A stretch of DNA of 59,550 nt from an uncultured Pseudomonadota bacterium (lineage in GTDB: Bacteria > Myxococcota_A > Bradymonadia > Bradymonadales > GCA-2716585), in NCBI GenBank assembly GCA_937123825.1, contig CAKZKQ010000441.1, positions 1 to 59,550 of the forward strand. The letters are read 5' to 3'. Shown here piece after piece: positions 11,374 through 20,095 of the stretch. The notes under the pieces are model-generated. The model searched no databases, was not told where the DNA came from, and saw only the letters and a program-made list of their open reading frames with translations. Position 1 is the stretch's first letter. The number at the start of each line of letters is the position of its first letter. A program made the position numbers and the translations under genes.

Positions 11374-13287
11374 GTGGGCATGGAAGCGTTTGACCCCAAA
11401 GACATCCTGGCACTGCTGGCGTCCTCGCAAGAACTCCACTGCGTGATCAACCACAACGCAGAGATGACCTGGTTTGGACCCAACTGGATGCAAATCCTCG
11501 GATGGTCTGAGGACCTCCTCCACGGCGTGCCACTGACGCAGTTGATCCACGCCAACGATGTGGCGCCATTCCAGCGGCGCATTACCCAGGATCTGACCCG
11601 CCAAACCATCGGCCCACCCATCGAGGCCCGCTTCCGCCATAAAGACGGCTCATGGCGGTGGCTGCGCTGGAACATGCGCCCGTCGGCCACAGGCGGCCTG
11701 TGCTGCACCGCCAGCGACGTCAGCCACGAGTACCAACACAAAGCCCAGGAACTCAAACACGCCAGTCTCCTAGATGCCGCCGAGCGCATCGCCCGCTTTG
11801 GACACTGGCGCATCGACATCCAGCAATCCCACAGGCCCGAGTGGTCCTCTGAGATCTTCCGCATCTACGGCCTTGACCCCTCACAGCCGCCGCCGCTGAT
11901 CGAACACGTCATGGACTACTACCACCCCGACGACCGAGAACGGGTGGCCAGACAAGTCCAGGAGGCCATTGAGCGCCGCGGCGGCTTTGACTTTGAAGCA
12001 CGGCTCCAAGGCGCCGACGGTGTCGAGCGGATCATCACCAGCCGCGGCATGACCGAGCACGATCCACACAGCGGCGCGCTGGTCGCCGTCTTTGGGATCC
12101 TCCAGGACATCACCGAACACAAACGCGTCCAGCAACGCCTGATCCACTCCGAGCGCATGGCCAGCCTGGGCTCACTGGCCGCCGGGGTCGCCCACGAGAT
12201 CAACAACCCCCTGGCCTACATCATCGCCAACCTCGATTTTGTCCTCGAAGAATTGGCCCAGATCGGCCACCAACTCGACGCCGAAGACCTCACCGGACTG
12301 CGCGAAGCCCTCATGGACGCCCACGAAGGCACACAGCGCGTCCAGCGCATCGTCAAAGACCTGCGCAACTTCTCACGCGCGCCGCGCTCCGCCTCACTGA
12401 ACGTCGACATCCACCAGGTCATCGACACCGCCGTCCAGATGACCCACAACGAGGTCAAACACTGCGCGCGGCTCCAACGTGACTTTGGACGCGTCCCGCA
12501 CTTCAAAGGCAGCCACCAGGGGCTCGTTCAAGTCTTCGTCAACCTCCTGCTCAACGCCGCCCAGGCGCTGCCCGACACGCGCCCCTCACAAAACACCATC
12601 ACGCTGCGCACGTGCACCGATGAGCACGGCCGAGTTGTGGCAGAAGTCAGCGACACCGGCCCGGGAATCCCCGAAGACATCCGTGACCGCATCTTTGAGC
12701 CCTTCTTCACCACCAAACCCATCGGCGTGGGCACTGGCCTTGGCCTGTCCGTCTGCCACGGCATTGTCAGCGCACACGGCGGTGAACTCCAGGTCGAAGA
12801 GCGCCCCGGCGGCGGCACCGTCATCCGCGTCAGCCTCCCCGCCGCCCCCAACACCTCAAACGACCTGCCCGACACCCCCACCACCAGCCAACACTTCCGC
12901 CACCGCGGCAGAATCCTCCTGATCGACGGCAAAGAGAGCATCACCCAGATCGTCGAACGGGTCATGAACCACCAACGCTTCCTCGTCACCACCACCACGC
13001 AAGGAGACGAAGCGCTGGCCGAGATCCGCACCCAGAACGTCCCCTTTGATCTTGTCCTATGCGATCTGAACATGCCCGACATGTCCGGGACCGAATTCCT
13101 TGAGCGCTTGCGTCAGGAGAGCCCACCCTTGCTGCAGCGGGTCGTCTTCATCACTGGCCCCAACCCATCGGCCAGCCAGGCCGCGTTCCTTGACGCCGCC
13201 CCCCACCCACACCTGACCAAACCCTTTGGCTTTGCCGCTCTCTGTGACCTGCTCGACCGCATGATCGGCCAGGACACAAACCCCTGA
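11374..13287 (+). CDS. PAS-PAS hybrid histidine kinase with receiver domain
   Basis: Cytosolic sensor kinase of 637 residues with no membrane segment. Two PAS folds occupy about 15-125 and 135-250, each ending in a PAC-like stretch (GLCCTASDVSHEY; VFGILQDITEHKR). The dimerisation domain carries phosphoacceptor H274 in GVAHEINNPL. The ATPase has the N box (N394 in LLLNAAQAL), DTGPGIP (427-433), FEPFFTTK and GTGLGLS (453-459). The C-terminal receiver has D564 in LCDLNMPDMSG and K616 in LTKPF. Its acidic pocket reads LLIDGKES instead of the usual VDDE type, so phosphorylation may be altered. The start is unsure: GTG 11374 or ATG 11380, neither with a good ribosome site. No partner regulator lies nearby. 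Confidence 0.93.
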   Translation: MGMEAFDPKDILALLASSQELHCVINHNAEMTWFGPNWMQILGWSEDLLHGVPLTQLIHANDVAPFQRRITQDLTRQTIGPPIEARFRHKDGSWRWLRWNMRPSATGGLCCTASDVSHEYQHKAQELKHASLLDAAERIARFGHWRIDIQQSHRPEWSSEIFRIYGLDPSQPPPLIEHVMDYYHPDDRERVARQVQEAIERRGGFDFEARLQGADGVERIITSRGMTEHDPHSGALVAVFGILQDITEHKRVQQRLIHSERMASLGSLAAGVAHEINNPLAYIIANLDFVLEELAQIGHQLDAEDLTGLREALMDAHEGTQRVQRIVKDLRNFSRAPRSASLNVDIHQVIDTAVQMTHNEVKHCARLQRDFGRVPHFKGSHQGLVQVFVNLLLNAAQALPDTRPSQNTITLRTCTDEHGRVVAEVSDTGPGIPEDIRDRIFEPFFTTKPIGVGTGLGLSVCHGIVSAHGGELQVEERPGGGTVIRVSLPAAPNTSNDLPDTPTTSQHFRHRGRILLIDGKESITQIVERVMNHQRFLVTTTTQGDEALAEIRTQNVPFDLVLCDLNMPDMSGTEFLERLRQESPPLLQRVVFITGPNPSASQAAFLDAAPHPHLTKPFGFAALCDLLDRMIGQDTNP

Positions 13288-13307
13288 CCCCCCACACCCA
13301 CAAAGCG

Positions 13308-14315
13308 CTACACAGGCACACGGATCCAGGGCCGACCGTCCTCAAAGGCCTCAAAAACCGCTCTGGCCTTGCGCACCACACCCGGGATGATCTTCACCAT
13401 CCCCTCAAGCTCGCGGCGGCTGTGCACCCAGGCCAACGATTGCACCCTGTCCATCACCGTCAAAGCCCCCAAAACACGCTCGGTCCACCCCTCCAGTGAA
13501 CCCACGCGCCCGTACCCCTCAAAGTATGCCTGCGTCAACGCCTGCGCGTCGGGCTGAGCCTCGATCTGACGCAGCGTCACCACCGCGTCATACGGAAAGT
13601 AACCCAAACCACAATCGTCAAAGTCGATCACCTTCGCCCGGCTCGCCTCAAACAACACATTCCACCGGTGCAAATCCGCGTGGATCAACCCAAAAAATCC
13701 ACCGCCGTCACCGCCCAACTCCGACTCAATCACCTGCGCCGCCCCGCTGCGCACCCTCTCCACCAGCGCCCGATCCCCATCGGTCAACTCAGTGAGCGCC
13801 AACGGATCGCCAAAGACCGACCCAGCGCCCATCGTCCCCTCCACATCCAACCGAGGCCGCATGCACCCCTGGGGCAGACGCGCGCCCCTGGCGTGGTGGT
13901 GCAACCTGGCCGTCAACTCACCCAGGCGGCCCATCGACGCCGCACCCCAACGCTTGGACTGAAAACGCCCCGACACCCACTCAAAAAGCACACACCAACG
14001 CCCCTCGGGGATCCCTGTGGTGGCCACGCGCTGCAAACAATCCCCGTCGCGCCCCACCACCGCACAAGGCACCGGCACCTCACCGGCCTGCCTCAACGAC
14101 GACAGCCACCACAACTCCCCACGAATGCTGGCCTCGGACTGATACCCCTCGCGGTGGATCCTCAACGCCCACCGGCGGCCATCCACACCGCGCACGTCAT
14201 AAACCGTGTTCTCCCAATGGGTGATCAAACGCACCGACCCAATCGCCACCCCCCAGCGCCCCAAAGCCGCCTTCGCCAGCGACGAAAGCCTCTTCAACTG
14301 GGCTCGCCGTGTCAT
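13308..14315 (-). CDS. APH/choline-kinase family phosphotransferase
   Basis: A 335-residue member of the aminoglycoside phosphotransferase / choline kinase / SrkA (YihE) group, which phosphorylates small molecules or proteins with ATP. The catalytic loop HADLHRWNVLFE contains the Brenner motif, followed by the metal-binding KVIDFDDCGLGYFPYD. An N-lobe lysine region WALRIHREGYQ is present. Layout and length are closest to SrkA-like Ser/Thr kinases, so an envelope or oxidative stress role is possible, but the substrate cannot be read from sequence. The ATG at 14315 is preferred over the GTG at 14330 because GGAG lies nine bases upstream. The stop is 20 bases from the stop of the histidine kinase on the other strand. 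Confidence 0.87.
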   Translation of the reverse strand: MTRRAQLKRLSSLAKAALGRWGVAIGSVRLITHWENTVYDVRGVDGRRWALRIHREGYQSEASIRGELWWLSSLRQAGEVPVPCAVVGRDGDCLQRVATTGIPEGRWCVLFEWVSGRFQSKRWGAASMGRLGELTARLHHHARGARLPQGCMRPRLDVEGTMGAGSVFGDPLALTELTDGDRALVERVRSGAAQVIESELGGDGGGFFGLIHADLHRWNVLFEASRAKVIDFDDCGLGYFPYDAVVTLRQIEAQPDAQALTQAYFEGYGRVGSLEGWTERVLGALTVMDRVQSLAWVHSRRELEGMVKIIPGVVRKARAVFEAFEDGRPWIRVPV

Positions 14316-14377
14316 CCGCTCAAACTCCACCAGTCACCCCCCTCAATACGCACCGCCCCACACCACACAACGCCGCA

Positions 14378-16804
14378 CTACAACGCCGGCGCCTCCAACG
14401 CCACCCAGCGATCGCCGTCCCAGGACGACAACTCAAAGCGACGGGCATCAATATGACCGGTCCCGGCCAGGAGCAACCCATAATTGAGCCGAATGGCGTC
14501 GTCACCCACCGGCGCATAGAGCACCAACGTCCTGCTTTGCACCGTCCCGCGCAGCGCTCTGCCGTGCATGTTGTCCAAATAGAGCTGTCCCTGGTGGCCA
14601 TCGACCCGCACCCACGCCCCTGCCCACCCCGAAACCACCCGCGCACGCACCACAACCCTCAACCGCACCAGCCCATACGGCACGCAAGAGGCCGCCACGC
14701 GCTGTATCGTCACCCCAAAGTCACCCTCATCGGTCCCCTCACCGCTGCTCAGGCGGCACCACGGCGACAAATCCCCCACAATGGACCGCTCAAAGCACCC
14801 GCTGGCGCCCATCACAAAGGGCACACCGTCGTGCCAACACTCCAAACCCGACTCAAAGCCCAGATTTGACGGCGATTCCACCTCAATCGAGAGCAAAGGA
14901 GGCTGCGCGTCCTCATCCAACCCACGCTCACGCAGCAAACACCCCTCGTGTTCACCCTCATCAGCGCCCAGCGGCGACAAACAACGCCCACAAACGCCCC
15001 GCGCTACCCCCAAAAGCGCCCAAAATCGCCTCGTTCCCCCCGAAGAACCCTCACCAGACTCAATGTCAGCGGCCTCATGCACGCTCAAGTCCGCGTTGGC
15101 CACCTCCAGACGCCGCGACAAGACCCTCAGCGCCCTCTCCACATCGCCAAAAGCGTCGTCGTTCAGCGTCTGACGCAGGTCCTCAAGGCGATGGCGCAGA
15201 AAATGACCCACCGCGCGCCCATCATCGGGCCCCATCGAGGCCTCCAAGCCCACCATCCACCGCTCCACCTCACCCAGCCAGGCCCCAATCTCCTCCAATG
15301 AAGCCTCGGGAGGCAGTGGCGCACGGTCTGGGAGGGGGAAAACCTCAGCGTCGTCCCCCAAAACATTGTCCAGACGTACGATGTTGGGGCTTTCGGGCAT
15401 CCCCATCGCCTGATCGAGTCCATAAAAGCGCCGCTGCGACACTCCCACATGGGCGCGGACGTACTCCACGGCCTCGCGCCGCTGTGCCACACCGCCGCTG
15501 GCCCTGAACCACGCCGATACGCTGACCAGATCGGCGGTGTAGATCCACCCTCTCAGCGCCTCCATTGCCCGATGCGGCGCCCGAGTGCGCTCCAAGACCT
15601 CTGGTTCGAGCGCCAAAGGCCACAAACGCTCCAAAAGTTCACCGCAGTGGGCCAGCCGCGCCCCTGGATCCTGGCCCAAGGCGCTCATCAAGACGTCGTC
15701 GAGCTGCGGTGGAACCTCAGAAACCCACGCAGATGGCCGCCTGGGGGCTGGCGACTGCATGAATGTGCGGACCTTTTTGATGTGCGGCACCACTTCCTGC
15801 GGTGCATAAGGCGGCACCCCCGTCACCAACCAGTACAACAACGCCGCGACCGCCCTCACAAGGCTCGCCGTTCGCCCCCGCACATCCCCCACATCACCCT
15901 CGTCCAGGCTCGGCGGGTACAAACTCCACAAATCGTCAAGTTCGAGCAGTGGATAGAGGGGGCGAGTTGGGGAATGCCAGGGATTCCCCCAATCTTCGCC
16001 GCAGGGGTCGGCGGCGCGCCCGGTCCCGGTGAGCTTTTCATGTGGGCCAAGCCATAGATCCTGGGCGATGAAGGCGGTGGGGATCCGTTGCCATTGGCCA
16101 AGGGCCTGGGCCAGGAGGCAGAGCCGAATGGCCAGCCGCACCGCCATCGCCACGGGCATGCTGCCCCCCGTGCGCTGCATCCAGCGGCGCAGCGAGACGC
16201 CGCCGACGCCTTCAAACGCCAGCCACCTGACCGACCCCGTCGTCGCCAACCCCAGTGAATCGCTCACTTTGGGGATCATCGGCAAGTTCAGCGCCGACAA
16301 CCACCGGGCTCTGGCCTCAAGCTGGGCCAACCTCGGCACCGAAACCCAACGCGTCGTCGGGGCCAACAAGACCCCACTGGCCTTCTGACTGACACCGCGC
16401 CACGCCCCATCGAGTTGCCACGGCCGCAAACAATCGGCCAACGCAAAGTCCGCACCCCGCAGCCCCCCCGGCCACCCCACCACGCACGCAGGCCAAGGAC
16501 ACAAGTCCGGCGGCACCCCTTCAAAACGCGGGTGCAACAAAACCCCGGCCATCGTCACATCGCTCGCCAGAGCCTCGCGCAGCGCGTGCAACGCAAAGAG
16601 ACCGCTGGAGTCCGGGGTAAAACCCACCTCTGCCCGTTGGGCGCGCTCGATCACCCCATCAAGCTGGCCCAGCGCGTCCGCACGCAAACCGGGCACCTCC
16701 AACGCCTCCAACGCCAACGCCACCTCCCGATGGCCCTGGTGCGCCTGCTGGGAAAATATCTCTCGCAGGTGCTTAAAAAGTCTGGTTGCATCAAGTCCGG
16801 TCAT
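14378..16804 (-). CDS. Large protein with diverged kinase fold (probable pseudokinase) and C-terminal beta-sandwich
   Basis: An 808-residue protein. Residues 90-410 keep the outline of a Ser/Thr kinase. VRAVAALLYWLVTGVPPYAP matches the helix F / LYELLTG region, and LMSALGQDPGARLAHCGELL matches the last lobe helices. The expected HRDLKPEN loop reads AFIAQDLWLGPHEKL, and no DFG or P-loop glycine pattern is seen, so catalysis is unlikely. A zinc-binding-like CGRCLSPLGADEGEHEGC lies near residues 620-640. The last 160 residues form a beta-sandwich with LYLDNMHGRALRGT and LNYGLLLAGTGHIDARRFEL, a ligand-binding-type fold seen attached to many regulators. A GAGG five bases before the ATG supports the start. 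It lies 48 bases downstream of nothing on its strand; the next reverse gene (APH type) starts 63 bases after its stop, so both may be one operon. Confidence 0.78.
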   Translation of the reverse strand: MTGLDATRLFKHLREIFSQQAHQGHREVALALEALEVPGLRADALGQLDGVIERAQRAEVGFTPDSSGLFALHALREALASDVTMAGVLLHPRFEGVPPDLCPWPACVVGWPGGLRGADFALADCLRPWQLDGAWRGVSQKASGVLLAPTTRWVSVPRLAQLEARARWLSALNLPMIPKVSDSLGLATTGSVRWLAFEGVGGVSLRRWMQRTGGSMPVAMAVRLAIRLCLLAQALGQWQRIPTAFIAQDLWLGPHEKLTGTGRAADPCGEDWGNPWHSPTRPLYPLLELDDLWSLYPPSLDEGDVGDVRGRTASLVRAVAALLYWLVTGVPPYAPQEVVPHIKKVRTFMQSPAPRRPSAWVSEVPPQLDDVLMSALGQDPGARLAHCGELLERLWPLALEPEVLERTRAPHRAMEALRGWIYTADLVSVSAWFRASGGVAQRREAVEYVRAHVGVSQRRFYGLDQAMGMPESPNIVRLDNVLGDDAEVFPLPDRAPLPPEASLEEIGAWLGEVERWMVGLEASMGPDDGRAVGHFLRHRLEDLRQTLNDDAFGDVERALRVLSRRLEVANADLSVHEAADIESGEGSSGGTRRFWALLGVARGVCGRCLSPLGADEGEHEGCLLRERGLDEDAQPPLLSIEVESPSNLGFESGLECWHDGVPFVMGASGCFERSIVGDLSPWCRLSSGEGTDEGDFGVTIQRVAASCVPYGLVRLRVVVRARVVSGWAGAWVRVDGHQGQLYLDNMHGRALRGTVQSRTLVLYAPVGDDAIRLNYGLLLAGTGHIDARRFELSSWDGDRWVALEAPAL

Positions 16805-16996
16805 GAGCGCCTCAAGAGAGGTTTCAGGGGGTCACAGCGCCCCGGGAGGGTGACAGATAACTTGCCTTACCCCCCAGCCCAGAGCGACGATCTCTTTGGC
16901 AGGCCACACACGCACCCGGCCTGTTTTGTTCGCATGCTGTCTTGTTCTACAGGTCCGTGACGCTGTGGAACAACCCACCCAAAGACCCCAGAAGGC

Positions 16997-17821
16997 ATGT
17001 CACTCTACGCCCGCAGCAAATTCGGCTACCTCCAACAAGCCGAGGCCTTCTTCCTGAGCCACAGCCAGATCGGCCTGATGCTCGGCAGCAAGGATACCGA
17101 GATGCTGCGCCAATGGCGCAACATGGGCGTCCCCATCGAGGTCATCTGCGCCGGCATCAAGCGCGCCTTTGAGCAGTTTCAGGAACCCCCAAGGCGCGTG
17201 TCCAACTGCCGCAAGATGATCGAAAAGGAGCTGCACGACTGGCGCGTGCGCCAAGCCGGCGGACACGACAGCGACGAAGACGACGCCCAGGACTGGCGCA
17301 CCCTGCCCGGCAAAGAACTGCCCGACCCCACAGACCCGCGCAGACGCAAACACCGCGAATCGCTGCGCCAAAAGAAACCCAGCTCACACAAAGAAAACAC
17401 CGCCGCCCGAGACGCCAAACGCATCCCCGAAGACGAGCGCTACCTCGAACTGTGGTACCGCTGCATGTGGCGCCTGACCGAGCAAGGCCAACGCGCCACC
17501 ACCGCCGTCGGCCGCGACGCCTACCGCTGGGCCTACAAACAAATGCAACAGCTTCGCCTCGAAGCCCTCGACCTGCGCGACGACCCCGAAGCCCTCAGCC
17601 GCCTGGGCTTGGTCATCGGCGAAATCGAAGCCAGCATGTACGAGCGCTTCTACAGCGCCCTGTCCAGCGCCGAACAAGGCCGCCTCGACTCCAGCCTCCC
17701 CATGGGCGTCGAAAACATGCTCCAAAACATGAGCCCCGCCGCCCGCGAACGACAACGCCGCGTCTGGCGACGCCGACTCATCGAGGAAAAGCTTTTGTTT
17801 AAGCCTTTCTTCGTTCCGTAG
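16997..17821 (+). CDS. Hypothetical protein with winged-helix-like N-terminus
   Basis: A 274-residue cytosolic protein, rich in charged residues. Residues 15-75 (LGSKDTEMLRQWRNMGVPIE and VICAGIKRAFEQF) resemble a small helical region found in deltaproteobacterial proteins where a helix is followed by W-x-x-x-G-[IV]-P. This could suggest a DNA-binding or primosome-like segment, but I cannot assign it. Residues 85-145 are disordered and basic; the C-terminal half is helical with WYRCMWRLTEQGQRATTAVG. It is divergent from the pseudokinase gene, with 192 bases between starts. The stop at 17821 directly adjoins a large repeat nest. AGAAGG lies close to the ATG. Confidence 0.72.
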   Translation: MSLYARSKFGYLQQAEAFFLSHSQIGLMLGSKDTEMLRQWRNMGVPIEVICAGIKRAFEQFQEPPRRVSNCRKMIEKELHDWRVRQAGGHDSDEDDAQDWRTLPGKELPDPTDPRRRKHRESLRQKKPSSHKENTAARDAKRIPEDERYLELWYRCMWRLTEQGQRATTAVGRDAYRWAYKQMQQLRLEALDLRDDPEALSRLGLVIGEIEASMYERFYSALSSAEQGRLDSSLPMGVENMLQNMSPAARERQRRVWRRRLIEEKLLFKPFFVP

Positions 17822-17893
17822 GGAGTGGGAGAGCTTTTCGGTTCGGTTGCCGCGCTTCGCTTGGCTGCCCTTTCAGTTCGCGGCGCTGCGCTT

Positions 17894-18016
17894 GCTTTTG
17901 GTTCGGTCGCTCGCTTTGCTCGCTCCCTTTTGGTGCGGTCGCTGCGCTCCCTAATAGCGATTGTGATGAGTGGACCGTGCTTCGCTTCGCCGTACCGTGT
18001 CGTCATCTCGTCGAAA
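17894..18016 (+). repeat. Left arm of long inverted repeat
   Basis: Begins GCTTTTGGTTCGGTC and ends CATCTCGTCGAAA. It aligns with the reverse complement of 18419-18532, sharing CCCTTTTGGTGCG, GATGAGTGGA and GTGCTTCGCTTCGCCG. A gap of about nine bases reflects a different number of short internal repeats. Similarity continues more weakly outward to about 17840. Confidence 0.7.
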
Positions 18017-18139
18017 GTGCTTTCACTTTTGGGGGTCGGATGCACGGTGGCGGAGATTTTTTGGGGCTTTCCAAGGGGTTTTGGGTGGACGGCGGAGGCT
18101 TGGGGGGCTTTCCAAGGGGGCATCGGGCCGTTTTGGGGC

Positions 18140-18192
18140 GAAGGTAGGCGGCGATAGCTCGCCTTACCGAGCGGCCTTGGAGCTTGCGGACC
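18140..18192 (+). repeat. Direct repeat unit, copy 1
   Basis: Starts GAAGGTAGGCGGCGATAGCT and ends with GCGGACC. Copy 2 lies at 18219-18271 and starts GAAGGCAGGCGGCGAAGCTC. The unit contains the near-palindrome GGCGA-AGC-TCGCC. An inverted partial copy is at 18303-18329. Confidence 0.65.
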
Positions 18193-18218
18193 AACACCGA
18201 CAGTGACCCGATGAGGGC

Positions 18219-18271
18219 GAAGGCAGGCGGCGAAGCTCGCCTTGCTGAGCGGCTTTGCGAATTTGAGGACC
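18219..18271 (+). repeat. Direct repeat unit, copy 2
   Basis: Second copy of the 53-base unit at 18140, ending TTTGAGGACC. The two copies are 79 bases apart start to start. Confidence 0.65.
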
Positions 18272-18418
18272 AGCGCCGTCATCACCCACAAAGGCCGGCA
18301 GGAAGGCGAGCTTCGCCGCCTACCCTGCCCCCTAAAGCCGGGCACATACGTGTGGGGGGAGGCACCAAACTCAAATCACCAACCAGCCGTTCGTCCCCAC
18401 CCTCCCTCTGGAGTGTGT

Positions 18419-18532
18419 TTCGACGAGATGGCAACACCGCCCGGCGAAGCGAAGCACGATCCACTCATCGCAATTGCTATTAGCGAGCAACGCGAGCGCA
18501 CCAAAAGGGAACGAAGTGACCGAACCAAAAGC
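18419..18532 (-). repeat. Right arm of long inverted repeat
   Basis: Reverse-complement partner of 17894-18016. The reverse strand reads GCTTTTGGTTCGGTC through CATCTCGTCGAAA. Weaker similarity continues outward to about 18606, reaching the stop codon region of the zinc-ribbon gene. Confidence 0.7.
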
Positions 18533-18606
18533 GAACGCAGTGAGCGAACCGAAAGCAAGCCCCAACGGGGCGCAGCGAACCGCGAAGTGCGAAGCACGAA
18601 GCCCAA

Positions 18607-19824
18607 TCACTCCGCAGCCGCACTCGCATCCAAAATCGCTTGGGCGAGCTCGGGTTTGCCGGCGACGGTGACGACGAGGAAGGAGGTGCCGTTTTGGCGG
18701 ACCTTGGCGTCGTCGGTGGCGTTTTCGGCGGCTGCGGCGGCTTGTTTGGCCATTTCTTCGTCGCCGAAGTCGCTGAAGACAGCGGAGCCTCCGGTGCCGT
18801 CGATGAGGAAGGCGTAGGTGATGGTTTTGATGCCAGCGGCGTTGCTTTCGGTGGGTTCGCCCTGGATTTCGCCGCCTTCGCCTTCGATGGCTTTTTTGAT
18901 GCTCTCGCTGGTGATCTCGCCGCCAGCGTTGCCGTTTTCGCTGTCTTCGTCGCCGTCTTCAGCGGTGGCTTCCTCGGCGACGTCGGAGACACCGGCCAGG
19001 CCCATGAGGGTGTCTTTGAAGAAGTAGCCCAGGGATGAGGGGCAGCAGCAGAGCAGGAAGAAGGCGGCCACGCCGATGCCGATGTAGAGGCCGGTTTTGC
19101 TCTTCTTCTCTTCGCCGCCGCCTCCACCTCCGCCGCCGGTGGAGACGGGCGGGGGCGGCGCCGGGGCGGCTGGGGCGGGTGCCGGGGCCGGTGCGGGGGC
19201 TGCCGCCACGGGCGCGGGGGCTGGTGCCGGGGCGCTGGGTGAGGGCGGCTTGTTTTTGATGGAGTCCTTGAAGTCGTCGTAGTTCATCGCCTCGGTCGGA
19301 TCGTGGCCCATGGATTGGGCGGCGGCCGGTGGAGCGGGCGCTGGGGCGGCTTCAGGGGGTTTGTTTTTGATGGAGGCCTTGAAGTCATCAAAGTTCATGG
19401 CCGCCGTGGGGTCGTAGCCGGCGGGTTTGTCGTCGGCAGGCGGCGGCATGTGGCCGCTGGAGACCATGGCCGAGAAGTCGATGGCTTCGGTCTTGTCGGC
19501 GACTTGAACCGGCTCTTCGGTGGCGGGGTTCAGGCCGTCGAGGGCTCCGGAGGCCAGCAACGCGGAGAAGTCGATGGCCTCGGTGGGGGCGGCGACCTCT
19601 TCTTCGACGGCCTCGGAGGGATCACCGCCGACGACGTGGTTGCGGCGATCTTGGTGAACGCTGCGGTCACCGGCCAACAACGCGTCAATATTGGAAATGG
19701 CCTGGGTCTTCATGGCGGCGTCGGCCGCGACGGGCGCTTCGAGCAGCGCGCCGCAGTTGACGCACGTGATCCGCTCACTGGAGTTGTGATGGCCGCAGGC
19801 ATTGCAGGTAATGTATTCGCTCAA
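18607..19824 (-). CDS. Zinc-ribbon, single-pass membrane protein with repeated T-x-A-[I/M] motifs
   Basis: A 405-residue protein starting at a TTG (19824) preceded by AGGGGAG. This start places a zinc ribbon at the very N-terminus (C7, C10, C21, C24: ITCNACG...ITCVNCG); longer in-frame extensions are not plausible protein. The cytosolic part then has five threonines in T-x-A-[I/M]: T40 (KTQAIS), T81 (PTEAIDFSALL), T112 (KTEAIDFSAM), T140 (PTAAMNFDDFK) and T177 (PTEAMNYDDFK). A Pro/Ala linker and a Gly run follow, then a membrane segment at 245-268 (LYIGIGVAAFFLLCCC). The acidic C-terminal domain (300-405) would be outside. The repeats look like phosphorylation or docking sites. Family unknown. 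Confidence 0.8.
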   Translation of the reverse strand: MSEYITCNACGHHNSSERITCVNCGALLEAPVAADAAMKTQAISNIDALLAGDRSVHQDRRNHVVGGDPSEAVEEEVAAPTEAIDFSALLASGALDGLNPATEEPVQVADKTEAIDFSAMVSSGHMPPPADDKPAGYDPTAAMNFDDFKASIKNKPPEAAPAPAPPAAAQSMGHDPTEAMNYDDFKDSIKNKPPSPSAPAPAPAPVAAAPAPAPAPAPAAPAPPPPVSTGGGGGGGGEEKKSKTGLYIGIGVAAFFLLCCCPSSLGYFFKDTLMGLAGVSDVAEEATAEDGDEDSENGNAGGEITSESIKKAIEGEGGEIQGEPTESNAAGIKTITYAFLIDGTGGSAVFSDFGDEEMAKQAAAAAENATDDAKVRQNGTSFLVVTVAGKPELAQAILDASAAAE

Positions 19825-20095
19825 CGCAGGCTCCCCTGGTCTTTGAACCCGTAGGCAGACCACCGCGGTGGTGCGGTGGACAATCTGGGATGCGCTTTCG
19901 GGCAGTTCCGGCGCCACATAGTAGAGAAGCCCACCATTTTGGGCAACCAAATTGGCATCAGGTTGCAAGCCGTGACCGAGCCGTCGACAATCTGGGGGGA
20001 ATCGCCGCGCCCTGACCAACCGTTGGAGGACTCGTGGGCCGGGCGCTGATGACTGGTGGATGGGTACGTGGACGCGCGATGCGTGTGATGGGTGG

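Larger units (their letters stand above)
17822..18606. repeat. Repeat nest: long inverted repeat enclosing short direct and inverted repeats
   Basis: This 785-base gap between two convergent genes has no credible gene. It consists of a long imperfect inverted repeat (cores 17894-18016 and 18419-18532) around a centre with two direct copies of a 53-base unit (18140-18192, 18219-18271) and an inverted copy of its first part (18303-18329). The outer arms are full of short near-palindromes of the GAGCG-N-CGCTC and CGCTTCGC kind. Short reading frames run through on both strands, but they are low-complexity arginine/serine/alanine products. Confidence 0.75.

Noticed and set aside
17650..18345. Short frames through the repeat nest (also 18242-18817 and others).
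   Set aside because: Products are low-complexity and arise from repeat structure; no ribosome site.
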